Positions 1 to 5,522 of a DNA stretch of 5,591 nt are shown here, piece by piece. A model generated the notes under the pieces. The model saw only the letters and a program-made list of their open reading frames with translations, searched no databases and had not been told where the DNA came from. Origin of the DNA: CAZFBR01 sp035353495 [NCBI: uncultured bacterium] (GTDB lineage: Bacteria > DAOPZR01); NCBI GenBank assembly GCA_964517215.1, contig CAZFBR010000222.1:1-5591 (forward strand), in the 5' to 3' direction. The translations under genes were made by a program, and so were the position numbers. Position 1 is the first letter of the stretch. Every line of letters starts with the position of its first letter.

Positions 1-1
1 C

Positions 2-2812
2 GACATCCGCGATTCGCTGAAGCACGCCAAGCGCCTGCTCCCCGACGACGTCGACGACCCGATTGTCTTCAAGTTCAACACCTCGATGATTCCCGTGCTC
101 GGCGTGTCGGTCACCGCCAAGCAGAATTACGACGGCATGGAGCGCCTGCTCGAGAACCGCATCACCGACGTGCTCAAGCGCATTCCCGGGGTCGGGACGG
201 TCACGGCCATGGGGCTGCGCCAGCGGCAGATCAATGTCGCGCTCGACCAGCGGCGCAGCGAGGCGTACGGCCTGACCCCCGCGCTGATCGCGGCGGCGAT
301 CCGCAATGAGAACCGGAATGTGCCGATCGGCTACCTGCAGTTCGGGCTGCGCGACTACATGCTGCGCGTCCCGGGCGAGTACGCGTCGGTCCCGGAACTG
401 CAGGAGACGATCATCGGCGTGCATGCCGGGCAGCCGGTGCGGCTGCGCGACGTGGCGGAGGTCAGCGACGGCTTCGTCGAGCGCAGCATGAGCATGGCCT
501 CGAACGGCGACACCCGCACGGCGTTCTTCATCGTGCAGAAGCAGTCGGGCGCCAACACCGTGGCGGTGGCGAGCGCGGTGACGGAGAAGCTGGCGGAGAT
601 CGCCCCCACCCTGCCGGCCGACCTCAGGGTGATGAAGGTGTTCGACACCTCGGACTTCATCATGCTGGCGGTGGACCAGCTCTACGGCTCGGTGATGCTG
701 GGCGGCATCTTCGTGGTCCTGGTCGTGCTGCTCTTCCTGCGCCGGGTGCGCAGCAGCATGATCATCGCGCTGTCCATTCCCTCGTCGCTGATCATCGCCT
801 TCATCTTCCTGTTCGCCTTTGACTACACCATCAACCTGATGTCGCTCGCCTCGCTGGCCATCGCCATCGGCATGGTGGTCGACAATTCCGTGGTGGTGCT
901 CGACAATATCAGCAAGCAGCTTGAGCGCGGGGTGCGCCCGCGCGAGGCGGCCATTTTCGGCACCGGCGAAGTGGCGGCGGCGGTGATCGCCTCCACCCTC
1001 ACCACGATCATCACCTTTGTCCCCATCCTCTTTGTCACCGGCATCACCGGCATCATCTTCAAGCAGCTCGGCGGCTGCATCATCGTCACGATTTCCGTGT
1101 CGCTGCTGGTCTCGCTGACCCTGACCCCGATGCTGTGCGCCAAGCTGCTGGACAACAAGCCGTCGCGCTCGCGGGTGCTGGCGGCGGTCTTCACCCGCAG
1201 CGAACGCTGGTTCGGCTGGGTTGAGGACCAGTACCGCGACCTGCTCGACTGGGCGCTGGCGCACCGCAAAAGCGTCATTGCGGCGGCGCTGCTGCTGTTC
1301 GGCGGCTCGCTGGCGCTGATCCCGCTGTGCGGGACCGAGTTCACGCCCGAGGAGGATGCGGGCGAGCTGCGCCTGACCTACGAGCTGCCGGTGGGGGCGC
1401 GCTACGAGGAAACCGCGCGGATCGGCCAGCAGATCATGGCGCTGATCGAAGCGCAGGTCCCGGAACGCACCAAGACCTTCATCATGGCGGGCCGGCAGCG
1501 GAACGCGAAGAGCATGGGCGGCGGGGGCATGGCCACGGGGACCAATATCGGGACCGTGATCATCCAGGTGGGGAGCAAGCTGACCCGCGCGCGGACGACG
1601 AAGGAGATCGGCGCGGCGCTGCGGCCGCACATCATGAACTTCCCCGGCATCCGCCGCTACTCGCTGACCACCGGCAACGCGATCAACAGCATGCTGATGG
1701 GCGGCGGCAAGCCGCTGAGCTTCGAGATCCGCGGCAAGGACCTCGACTTGGCCATGCAGTACGCCCAGCGGGTGCAGGCGATCTTCCTGCGCACGCCGGG
1801 CGCGACCGACGTGCAGCTGTCGCTGGATCTCGGCCAGCCCGAACTGCGGGTGAATGTCGACCGTGCGGCGGCGGCGCGGCTCGGGCTCTCCACCGTGCTG
1901 GTCGCCGACACGGTGCGCGACTATTTCGACGGCACCGACGCGAGCAATTACCGCGAGGCGGGCGAGGAGTACGACATCCTCGTGCGCCTCGGCGAAGGGC
2001 AACGGTCCGGCCCGCGCGACCTGGCCGCCGTCACCCTGCGCAGCGTCACCGGCGCCGCGGTGCCGCTGGCGGCGGTGGCGCGGATCACCAACGAGGTGGG
2101 CCCGGTCTCCATCGAGCGCGTCAACCAGGAGCGCGTGGTCAAGGTCAATGCCAATATCAGCAACCGGTCGCAGGGCGAGATTGCCGCGGATATCGACGCC
2201 GCCCTGCAGGAGATCGTTTTCCCGCCGGAGCTGTCGGTCAAGTGGGCGGGCATGGTCAAGGAGCAGCAGAAGTCGTTCCGCGACCTGTTCCTGCTGCTGG
2301 TACTCGGCATCGTGCTGGTCTACATGGTCATGGCGGCGCAGTTCGAATCGCTGCGCGACCCGCTGATCATCATGTTCAGCGTCCCGTTTGCGCTGACGGG
2401 GGTGGTGCTCGCCCTGTTCCTCACCGGCAATACCGTGTCGCTGATCTCGTTCGTCGGCCTGATCATGCTGCTCGGCGTGGTGGTCAACAACGCCATCGTG
2501 CTGGTCGATTACACCAACCTGCTGCGCGCGCGCGGCGCCGATGTCTGCGCCGCCATCCGCGAGGCGGGGCACAACCGCCTGCGGCCGGTGCTGGTGACGA
2601 CGATCACCACCCTGCTCGGACTCTTCCCCATGGCGCTGACCAAGGGTGACGGCTCGGAGACGTGGAGCCCGCTCGGCTGGTCGCTGATCGGCGGGCTGAC
2701 CCTGTCGACCCTGGTGACCCTCGTCCTGGTCCCGGTGATCTACAGCTATTTCGAGGAGCGGCGCGGGAAGAAGCTGGCCTGCGTGGCCGCGGAGCAGACC
2801 CCATGCAGATGA
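2..2812 (+). CDS. RND family efflux transporter, inner-membrane permease (5' partial)
   Basis: Inner-membrane pump of the RND superfamily (HAE-1/AcrB-like). It exports small molecules by proton antiport and normally works with a periplasmic adaptor and an outer-membrane channel. The reading frame is open to the window edge, and codon 1 aligns near AcrB residue 113, so about 110 residues (TM1 and the start of the porter domain) are missing. Window residues ~1-225 are the first periplasmic porter half, ~226-385 contain TM2-6, ~422-442 is TM7, ~443-758 is the second porter half with glycine-rich loops (GGGGMATG, MLMGGG), and ~759-917 contain TM8-12. The TM4 motif GMVVDNSVVVLDN and the TM10 motif VVNNAIVLVDY are diagnostic. 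Relative to AcrB, D407 is kept (residue 294) but D408 is Asn (295) and K940 is Asn (829), a pattern I recall as common outside the AcrB clade. The substrate cannot be told from sequence. Adaptor and channel genes are not visible and may lie upstream. Family assignment is very secure. Confidence 0.96.
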   Translation, partial: DIRDSLKHAKRLLPDDVDDPIVFKFNTSMIPVLGVSVTAKQNYDGMERLLENRITDVLKRIPGVGTVTAMGLRQRQINVALDQRRSEAYGLTPALIAAAIRNENRNVPIGYLQFGLRDYMLRVPGEYASVPELQETIIGVHAGQPVRLRDVAEVSDGFVERSMSMASNGDTRTAFFIVQKQSGANTVAVASAVTEKLAEIAPTLPADLRVMKVFDTSDFIMLAVDQLYGSVMLGGIFVVLVVLLFLRRVRSSMIIALSIPSSLIIAFIFLFAFDYTINLMSLASLAIAIGMVVDNSVVVLDNISKQLERGVRPREAAIFGTGEVAAAVIASTLTTIITFVPILFVTGITGIIFKQLGGCIIVTISVSLLVSLTLTPMLCAKLLDNKPSRSRVLAAVFTRSERWFGWVEDQYRDLLDWALAHRKSVIAAALLLFGGSLALIPLCGTEFTPEEDAGELRLTYELPVGARYEETARIGQQIMALIEAQVPERTKTFIMAGRQRNAKSMGGGGMATGTNIGTVIIQVGSKLTRARTTKEIGAALRPHIMNFPGIRRYSLTTGNAINSMLMGGGKPLSFEIRGKDLDLAMQYAQRVQAIFLRTPGATDVQLSLDLGQPELRVNVDRAAAARLGLSTVLVADTVRDYFDGTDASNYREAGEEYDILVRLGEGQRSGPRDLAAVTLRSVTGAAVPLAAVARITNEVGPVSIERVNQERVVKVNANISNRSQGEIAADIDAALQEIVFPPELSVKWAGMVKEQQKSFRDLFLLLVLGIVLVYMVMAAQFESLRDPLIIMFSVPFALTGVVLALFLTGNTVSLISFVGLIMLLGVVVNNAIVLVDYTNLLRARGADVCAAIREAGHNRLRPVLVTTITTLLGLFPMALTKGDGSETWSPLGWSLIGGLTLSTLVTLVLVPVIYSYFEERRGKKLACVAAEQTPCR
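2791..2794 (+). promoter_or_regulatory. Ribosome binding site (GGAG) for the PII-like gene
   Basis: GGAG lies inside the last codons of the RND gene, 8 nt before the ATG at 2803. This spacing favours the start at 2803 over the second in-frame ATG at 2809, which would be 14 nt away, although 2809 would give a classical ATGA stop/start overlap. Confidence 0.6.
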
Positions 2813-3099
2813 TCATGCTGGTCTATAATGAAACCCTGGAAAGCGAGCTGCAGGGATTCATGGCCGCACAGGGCGTGCAGAAGTACACCGAGCTGGTCGA
2901 GGCGCACGGGCACGGCGCGGCGGGCGGCACCCATCAGGGGACCCCGGTCTTCCCGTCACGCAACCGCGTGCGCTATATGGCCGTGGCGGATGACGCCGCC
3001 GCCGCGTTCCTCGACGCGCTGCGGGCGTTTCGCGAGCAATGGCGGGCGGAAGGCGTCCAGGCCTTCGTCTGGCCCTGCCATTCACTGACCGAACCATAA
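2803..3099 (+). CDS. PII-like, PG0541-family transporter-associated protein
   Basis: A 98-residue soluble protein with the size and predicted beta-alpha-beta-beta-alpha-beta order of a PII/CutA-like ferredoxin fold: strand MQMIMLVYNE, helix around residues 11-25, strand KYTELVEAHG, a loop with the GTPVFPS stretch, strand RVRYMAVADD, helix around residues 64-82, and final strand VQAFVWPCHSL. The opening I-M-L-V-Y-N, the internal TH-G-T-x-x-F-P and the C-terminal AFVWP match, from memory, the family NCBI calls 'PG0541 family transporter-associated protein', typically encoded next to RND pumps. Its start overlaps the RND stop by 10 nt, which suggests translational coupling and a role tied to the pump. 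By analogy with PII proteins it could form a trimer that senses a ligand and modulates the transporter, but no ligand is known to me and this is inference. The start was chosen from the GGAG at 2791-2794. Confidence 0.82.
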   Translation: MQMIMLVYNETLESELQGFMAAQGVQKYTELVEAHGHGAAGGTHQGTPVFPSRNRVRYMAVADDAAAAFLDALRAFREQWRAEGVQAFVWPCHSLTEP

Positions 3100-3120
3100 C
3101 TGTTTTCCATCATTCAGGAT

Positions 3121-3160
3121 GCGCTTCTGGAGCGCCACCCCGCACCGGGGTTGAACCCGG
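3121..3160 (+). other. Small hairpins between the efflux operon and the lexA promoter
   Basis: Three short inverted repeats lie here. GCGCT/AGCGC (3121-3125 with 3131-3135, loop of 5) is followed by ACCCCG/CGGGGT (3137-3142 with 3146-3151, loop of 3). CCGGG/CCCGG (3145-3149 with 3156-3160, loop of 6) overlaps the second, so those two are mutually exclusive. None is followed by a T-run, so a standard intrinsic terminator is not supported. They could mark 3' processing or factor-dependent termination of the efflux transcript. The rest of 3100-3164 shows nothing recognisable. Confidence 0.35.
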
Positions 3161-3164
3161 CGTC

Positions 3165-3193
3165 TTGACATTATAGCACAAATGTGCTACTAT
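3165..3193 (+). promoter_or_regulatory. Sigma70-type promoter of the lexA cassette
   Basis: A perfect -35 hexamer TTGACA (3165-3170), an optimal 17-bp spacer (3171-3187) and a good -10 TACTAT (3188-3193) predict transcription starting near 3199-3201. It is an AT-rich island in otherwise very GC-rich DNA and sits directly upstream of lexA. The spacer and the first two bases of the -10 are occupied by a 16-bp palindrome, so a bound repressor would block RNA polymerase directly. An intrinsically strong promoter covered by an operator is the usual design of SOS genes. No other convincing promoter was seen before lexA, the small gene or dinB. Confidence 0.85.
3174..3189 (+). promoter_or_regulatory. 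Putative LexA operator (SOS box), TAGCACA-AA-TGTGCTA
   Basis: Seven-base perfect arms around a 2-bp centre, with core GCAC-N4-GTGC. It lies between the -35 and -10 of the promoter upstream of lexA, the classic place for an autoregulatory LexA site. The half-site spacing matches the Gram-positive box GAAC-N4-GTTC but the bases differ. From memory it is close to the Pseudomonas putida LexA2 box (GTAC-N4-GTGC) and to the Fibrobacter box ending in GTGCA. Palindrome and position are seen directly; binding by this LexA is inferred. Confidence 0.78.
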
Positions 3194-3212
3194 GGTGATG
3201 GAGTGATCCGTT

Positions 3213-3241
3213 GCCGGCCCCGCCCTCCCGGGGCGGGCGGC
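3213..3241 (+). promoter_or_regulatory. Strong GC hairpin in the lexA 5' leader
   Basis: CCCGCCC (3219-3225) pairs with GGGCGGG (3231-3237) around a 5-nt loop. The stem continues after a 2-nt bulge with GCCG (3213-3216) and CGGC (3238-3241), giving 11 GC pairs. It would begin about 13 nt into the predicted transcript and end 26 nt before the preferred lexA start at 3268. Only TTT follows, so it is at best a weak terminator. It may instead tune lexA translation or mRNA stability. A TTG start at 3211 would place it inside the coding region. Confidence 0.4.
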
Positions 3242-3267
3242 GGTTTATGTCGGGACGGGGGTGCGCG

Positions 3268-3876
3268 ATGGTGCAGGATCAGCAGGCGGAACAGAAGGTG
3301 CTGCGGGCGCTGATTGCCTGGTGGCGGCGCGAACCGCTGCCGCCAACGCTGCGTGAACTGGCGCGGCGCGCGGGGCTGGCCTCGACCTGGACGGTGCGCT
3401 ATCACCTGCAGAAGCTGGCGGAGCAGGGGAAGGTCGAGCTGCGGCGCGGGTCGGCGCGGGGAATCTTCCTGCGGCCGGGGCAGCTGGGCGTGCCGCTGCT
3501 CAGCCGGGTCAGTGCGGGCCTGCCGGCGACGGCGACGGAAGACGCCGACGAATACCTCAATCCCGCCGAAATGCTGCCGCTGGACGAGGGGACCTTTGCC
3601 CTGCGGGTGAAGGGGGACAGCATGACCGGGGCGGGAATCAATGACGGCGATTATGTGTTCATCCGCCGGCAGGCAACGGCGAATCCGGGTGAAATTGTCG
3701 CCGCGCTGATCGGCGACGAGGCGCTGCTCAAGCGCTATTACCGCAAGAAGGATGGGGTGCATTTGGTGGCGGAGCATCCCGCCTTCGCGCCCCTGGTCAC
3801 GCCCGAGGTGCGCATCCTCGGGGTGCTGACCGGGGTGGTGCGCTGCTGCCATCCCGACGGCCGGCCCCGGCAGTGA
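3268..3876 (+). CDS. lexA: LexA repressor (SOS master regulator, S24 autoprotease)
   Basis: LexA represses DNA-damage genes and cleaves itself when RecA filaments form. From ATG 3268 the product is 202 residues, the same length as E. coli LexA. The winged HTH spans ~8-68 (LPPTLRELARRAGLAS, then TWTVRYHLQKLA as recognition helix, with wing SARGIFL). The scissile Ala83-Gly84 is in RVSAGLP, the catalytic Ser118 in KGDSM and the Lys155 general base in EALLKRYYR; each is one residue from its E. coli counterpart (84-85, 119, 156), so repression and self-cleavage should both work. In-frame alternatives are ATG 3247 and TTG 3211. TTG 3211 has a GGAG 7 nt upstream but would add the proline/arginine-rich stretch PAPPSRGGRR and leave almost no leader; 3268 best fits family length. 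Located 3 nt before the small downstream gene. Probably autoregulated through the palindrome at 3174-3189. Confidence 0.93.
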   Translation: MVQDQQAEQKVLRALIAWWRREPLPPTLRELARRAGLASTWTVRYHLQKLAEQGKVELRRGSARGIFLRPGQLGVPLLSRVSAGLPATATEDADEYLNPAEMLPLDEGTFALRVKGDSMTGAGINDGDYVFIRRQATANPGEIVAALIGDEALLKRYYRKKDGVHLVAEHPAFAPLVTPEVRILGVLTGVVRCCHPDGRPRQ

Positions 3877-3879
3877 ACC

Positions 3880-4131
3880 ATGGCCACCGTCATCGGGGAA
3901 CCCGTGAAAGTGGGGGCGGTCTTTGCCGGGCCGGCAGTGCGCCCGCGCTGGTTCGACCATCGGGCGCGTCGGCACGATATTGCCGCCATCACCTACCAAT
4001 GGCGCAGCCGTAACGGCGCGGCGGTGCTGCTGCATTTTGCGGTCAGCGACGGGGCCAACCTGTACGAACTGAGTTTCAACCAGCAGTCGCTCGAATGGCG
4101 GCTGGAGAAGAGCTCGGGGGACGCGGCATAG
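3880..4131 (+). CDS. Small uncharacterised protein of the lexA-dinB cassette, DUF6504-like
   Basis: An 83-residue protein starting 3 nt after the lexA stop, so almost certainly co-transcribed and probably coupled. It has no signal peptide or membrane segment. Aromatic residues are spaced as in a small beta-barrel-like fold: PRWFDHRARRHDIAAIT, then YQWR, LLHFAVSDG, YELSFN and LEWRLEK. The order 'P-x-W-F...R-x-[HY]-x-[IV]...W...HF-x-V-x-DG-x-x-YEL...W-x-L' resembles, from memory, DUF6504, which I recall at the C-terminus of some ImuB/DinB-type polymerases. That suggests a stand-alone polymerase accessory or nucleic-acid-binding module, but similarity and function are unproven. An in-frame GTG at 3904 (75 residues, beginning MKVGAVFAG) has a GGGGA 4 nt upstream and is a credible alternative start. 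Gene reality is well supported by position and composition; function is unknown. Confidence 0.78.
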   Translation: MATVIGEPVKVGAVFAGPAVRPRWFDHRARRHDIAAITYQWRSRNGAAVLLHFAVSDGANLYELSFNQQSLEWRLEKSSGDAA

Positions 4132-4283
4132 CGCGGACGCGGCGCGGGCCGGCCCGCGTCCGGGCAATACCTGCGGCCGGGCGGATATGACGACGCAGCG
4201 CCGGCCCGGGCGGGTGGGGGCGGCGGCGCAGCGGCCGGGCGCGGCTGACCGCCGGGCGGCGGGACGGAGCAACGGCGGACGGC
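4132..4283 (+). other. GC-rich intercistronic spacer with a hairpin before dinB
   Basis: A 152-nt noncoding stretch of extreme GC content. GGACGCGG (4135-4142) pairs with CCGCGTCC (4154-4161) in an 8-bp stem right after the small gene's stop. The loop side contains a competing palindrome, GGGCCGGCCC (4146-4155). There is no T-run, so it is not a convincing terminator. An 11-bp direct repeat, GCGGCCGGGCG, occurs at 4173-4183 and 4231-4241, of uncertain meaning in such GC-rich DNA. I see no promoter hexamers and no second copy of the 3174-3189 operator, so dinB most likely depends on read-through from the lexA promoter. Confidence 0.45.
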
Positions 4284-5522
4284 ATGACAGCAGCGGACGA
4301 AGCGGTCATTCTGCATCTCGACATGGACGCGTATTTTGCGTCAGTGGAACAGGCCTGCGACCCGGCGCTGCGCGGGCAGCCGGTGGTGGTGTGCGGCGAG
4401 GGGTCGGACGACAATAACTGGGCGCGCACCATCGTCACCACCGCCTCGTACGAGGCGCGGGTCTTCGGCATCAAAACCGGGTTCACCGTGCCCGCCGCGC
4501 GCAAACGCTGCCCGCAGGTGCGCATTGTCGTCGGCGATCCCGACAAATATCTTGATACCGCGCGGCGCATCCATGCCATCCTGCTGCGGCATACCGACCT
4601 GGTCGAGGTCTATTCCATTGACGAATGTTTCATGGACCTTGCCGGACTGGGCGAGCCCGCGGCGGTGGCGCAGGCGGTCAAGCAGGCCATTCGCGACGAA
4701 TTGCACCTGACCTGCTCCGTCGGGGTCGCCCCGAACAAGCTGCTGGCCAAACTGGCGAGCGACAAGCACAAACCCGACGGCTATTATCGCTATGCCGCGG
4801 CGGATATTCCCGCCCTGTTCGCCGCGCTGCCGGTCGGCGAACTGTGGGGGGTGGGGAAGAAGACCGCGGCGGAACTGGCGCGGCTGGGCATCCGCACCGC
4901 GGCGCAGCTCGGACGGGCGGATGAGGCGCTGCTGGTGCGGCGGTTCGGCATTATCGGGCGGCGGCTGAAGGCGATGGGCAACGGCGAATACCACGACCCG
5001 GTGCGGCGGTTCGACCATGAGCGCGATATCAAATCCGTCGGGCATTCGCATACCCTGCCGGCGGACACGCTGGACGAGGCGGTGATCCGCGCCTTCCTGC
5101 GCCGGTTGTGCGAGATGGTGGCGGCGCGCATGCTGAAATATCAGGTGTGCGGAACGACGGTGACGCTGTGGCTGCGCTACGCCGACTTTACCGGGACGAT
5201 GAAGCAGGGGAGCATGCCGCAGCCGGTGCGCACGGGGACGGCGATCTACCGCCGGGCGGCGCGCCTGCTCGACCGGTTCCTGCCGCCGGCCCAGCCGGTG
5301 CGCGCCATCGGGGTGAGCGTGAGCAACCTGCAGCGGGGCGGCGGGCCGGGGCAGCTGCTGGCGGCGTCCGCCAATGAGGAGCGGCTGGGCGAACTGGCGG
5401 CGCAACTGAACCGCAAATACGGGGCGCTGACGGTCAAACCCGCGTCACTGCTGACCGCGGACCGTTTCGGGGTGCGTGAACGCTGCGGCCTGATCGGCAC
5501 CTCGTATTTCAACGGAGCGTAG
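4284..5522 (+). CDS. dinB: DNA polymerase IV, Y-family translesion polymerase
   Basis: Error-prone polymerase that copies past damaged template bases; 412 residues against 351 for E. coli DinB. The palm opens with HLDMDAYFASVE, giving metal ligands Asp13 and Asp15 and steric-gate Phe18. The second catalytic motif is YSIDECFMD, with Asp113 and Glu114. SVGVAPNKLLAKLASDKHKPDG (about residues 145-166), the thumb helix-hairpin-helix ELWGVGKKTAAELARLGI (~186-203) and the little finger (~250-345, ending VRAIGVSVSNL) complete the DinB architecture. The fingers carry about 5 extra residues (around 39-48) relative to E. coli. A clamp-binding QLSLF-type motif would be expected after the little finger; only QLLAAS (357-362) is present. 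No strong Shine-Dalgarno precedes the ATG (weak GGCGGA at 4274-4279). Third gene of the lexA unit, so presumably SOS-induced. Confidence 0.95.
   Translation: MTAADEAVILHLDMDAYFASVEQACDPALRGQPVVVCGEGSDDNNWARTIVTTASYEARVFGIKTGFTVPAARKRCPQVRIVVGDPDKYLDTARRIHAILLRHTDLVEVYSIDECFMDLAGLGEPAAVAQAVKQAIRDELHLTCSVGVAPNKLLAKLASDKHKPDGYYRYAAADIPALFAALPVGELWGVGKKTAAELARLGIRTAAQLGRADEALLVRRFGIIGRRLKAMGNGEYHDPVRRFDHERDIKSVGHSHTLPADTLDEAVIRAFLRRLCEMVAARMLKYQVCGTTVTLWLRYADFTGTMKQGSMPQPVRTGTAIYRRAARLLDRFLPPAQPVRAIGVSVSNLQRGGGPGQLLAASANEERLGELAAQLNRKYGALTVKPASLLTADRFGVRERCGLIGTSYFNGA

Noticed and set aside
1327-2649. 440-codon open frame on the plus strand in another phase of the RND gene
   Set aside because: Translation is Ala/Arg/Gly/His-rich noise inside an intact, well-conserved RND reading frame.
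3137-3160. Intrinsic terminator after the PII-like gene
   Set aside because: The hairpins are short and no T-run follows; downstream sequence is the lexA promoter. Kept only as small hairpins.
4173-4241. 11-bp direct repeat GCGGCCGGGCG as a possible regulatory or recombination repeat
   Set aside because: Two copies only, in DNA that is almost entirely G and C, where such matches arise by chance.
3190-4272. 360-codon open frame on the minus strand opposite lexA and the small gene
   Set aside because: Low-complexity Pro/Arg/Gln-rich translation, exactly antisense to a clear LexA; typical shadow frame of GC-rich coding DNA.
4187-4417. Small 76-codon plus-strand frame spanning the spacer and the start of dinB
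   Set aside because: Overlaps dinB out of frame for most of its length, has Arg/Gly/Ala-rich composition and no ribosome binding site.
4341-5405. 354-codon open frame on the minus strand opposite dinB
   Set aside because: Arg/His/Gln-rich translation without recognisable domains, antisense to a polymerase with all catalytic motifs.
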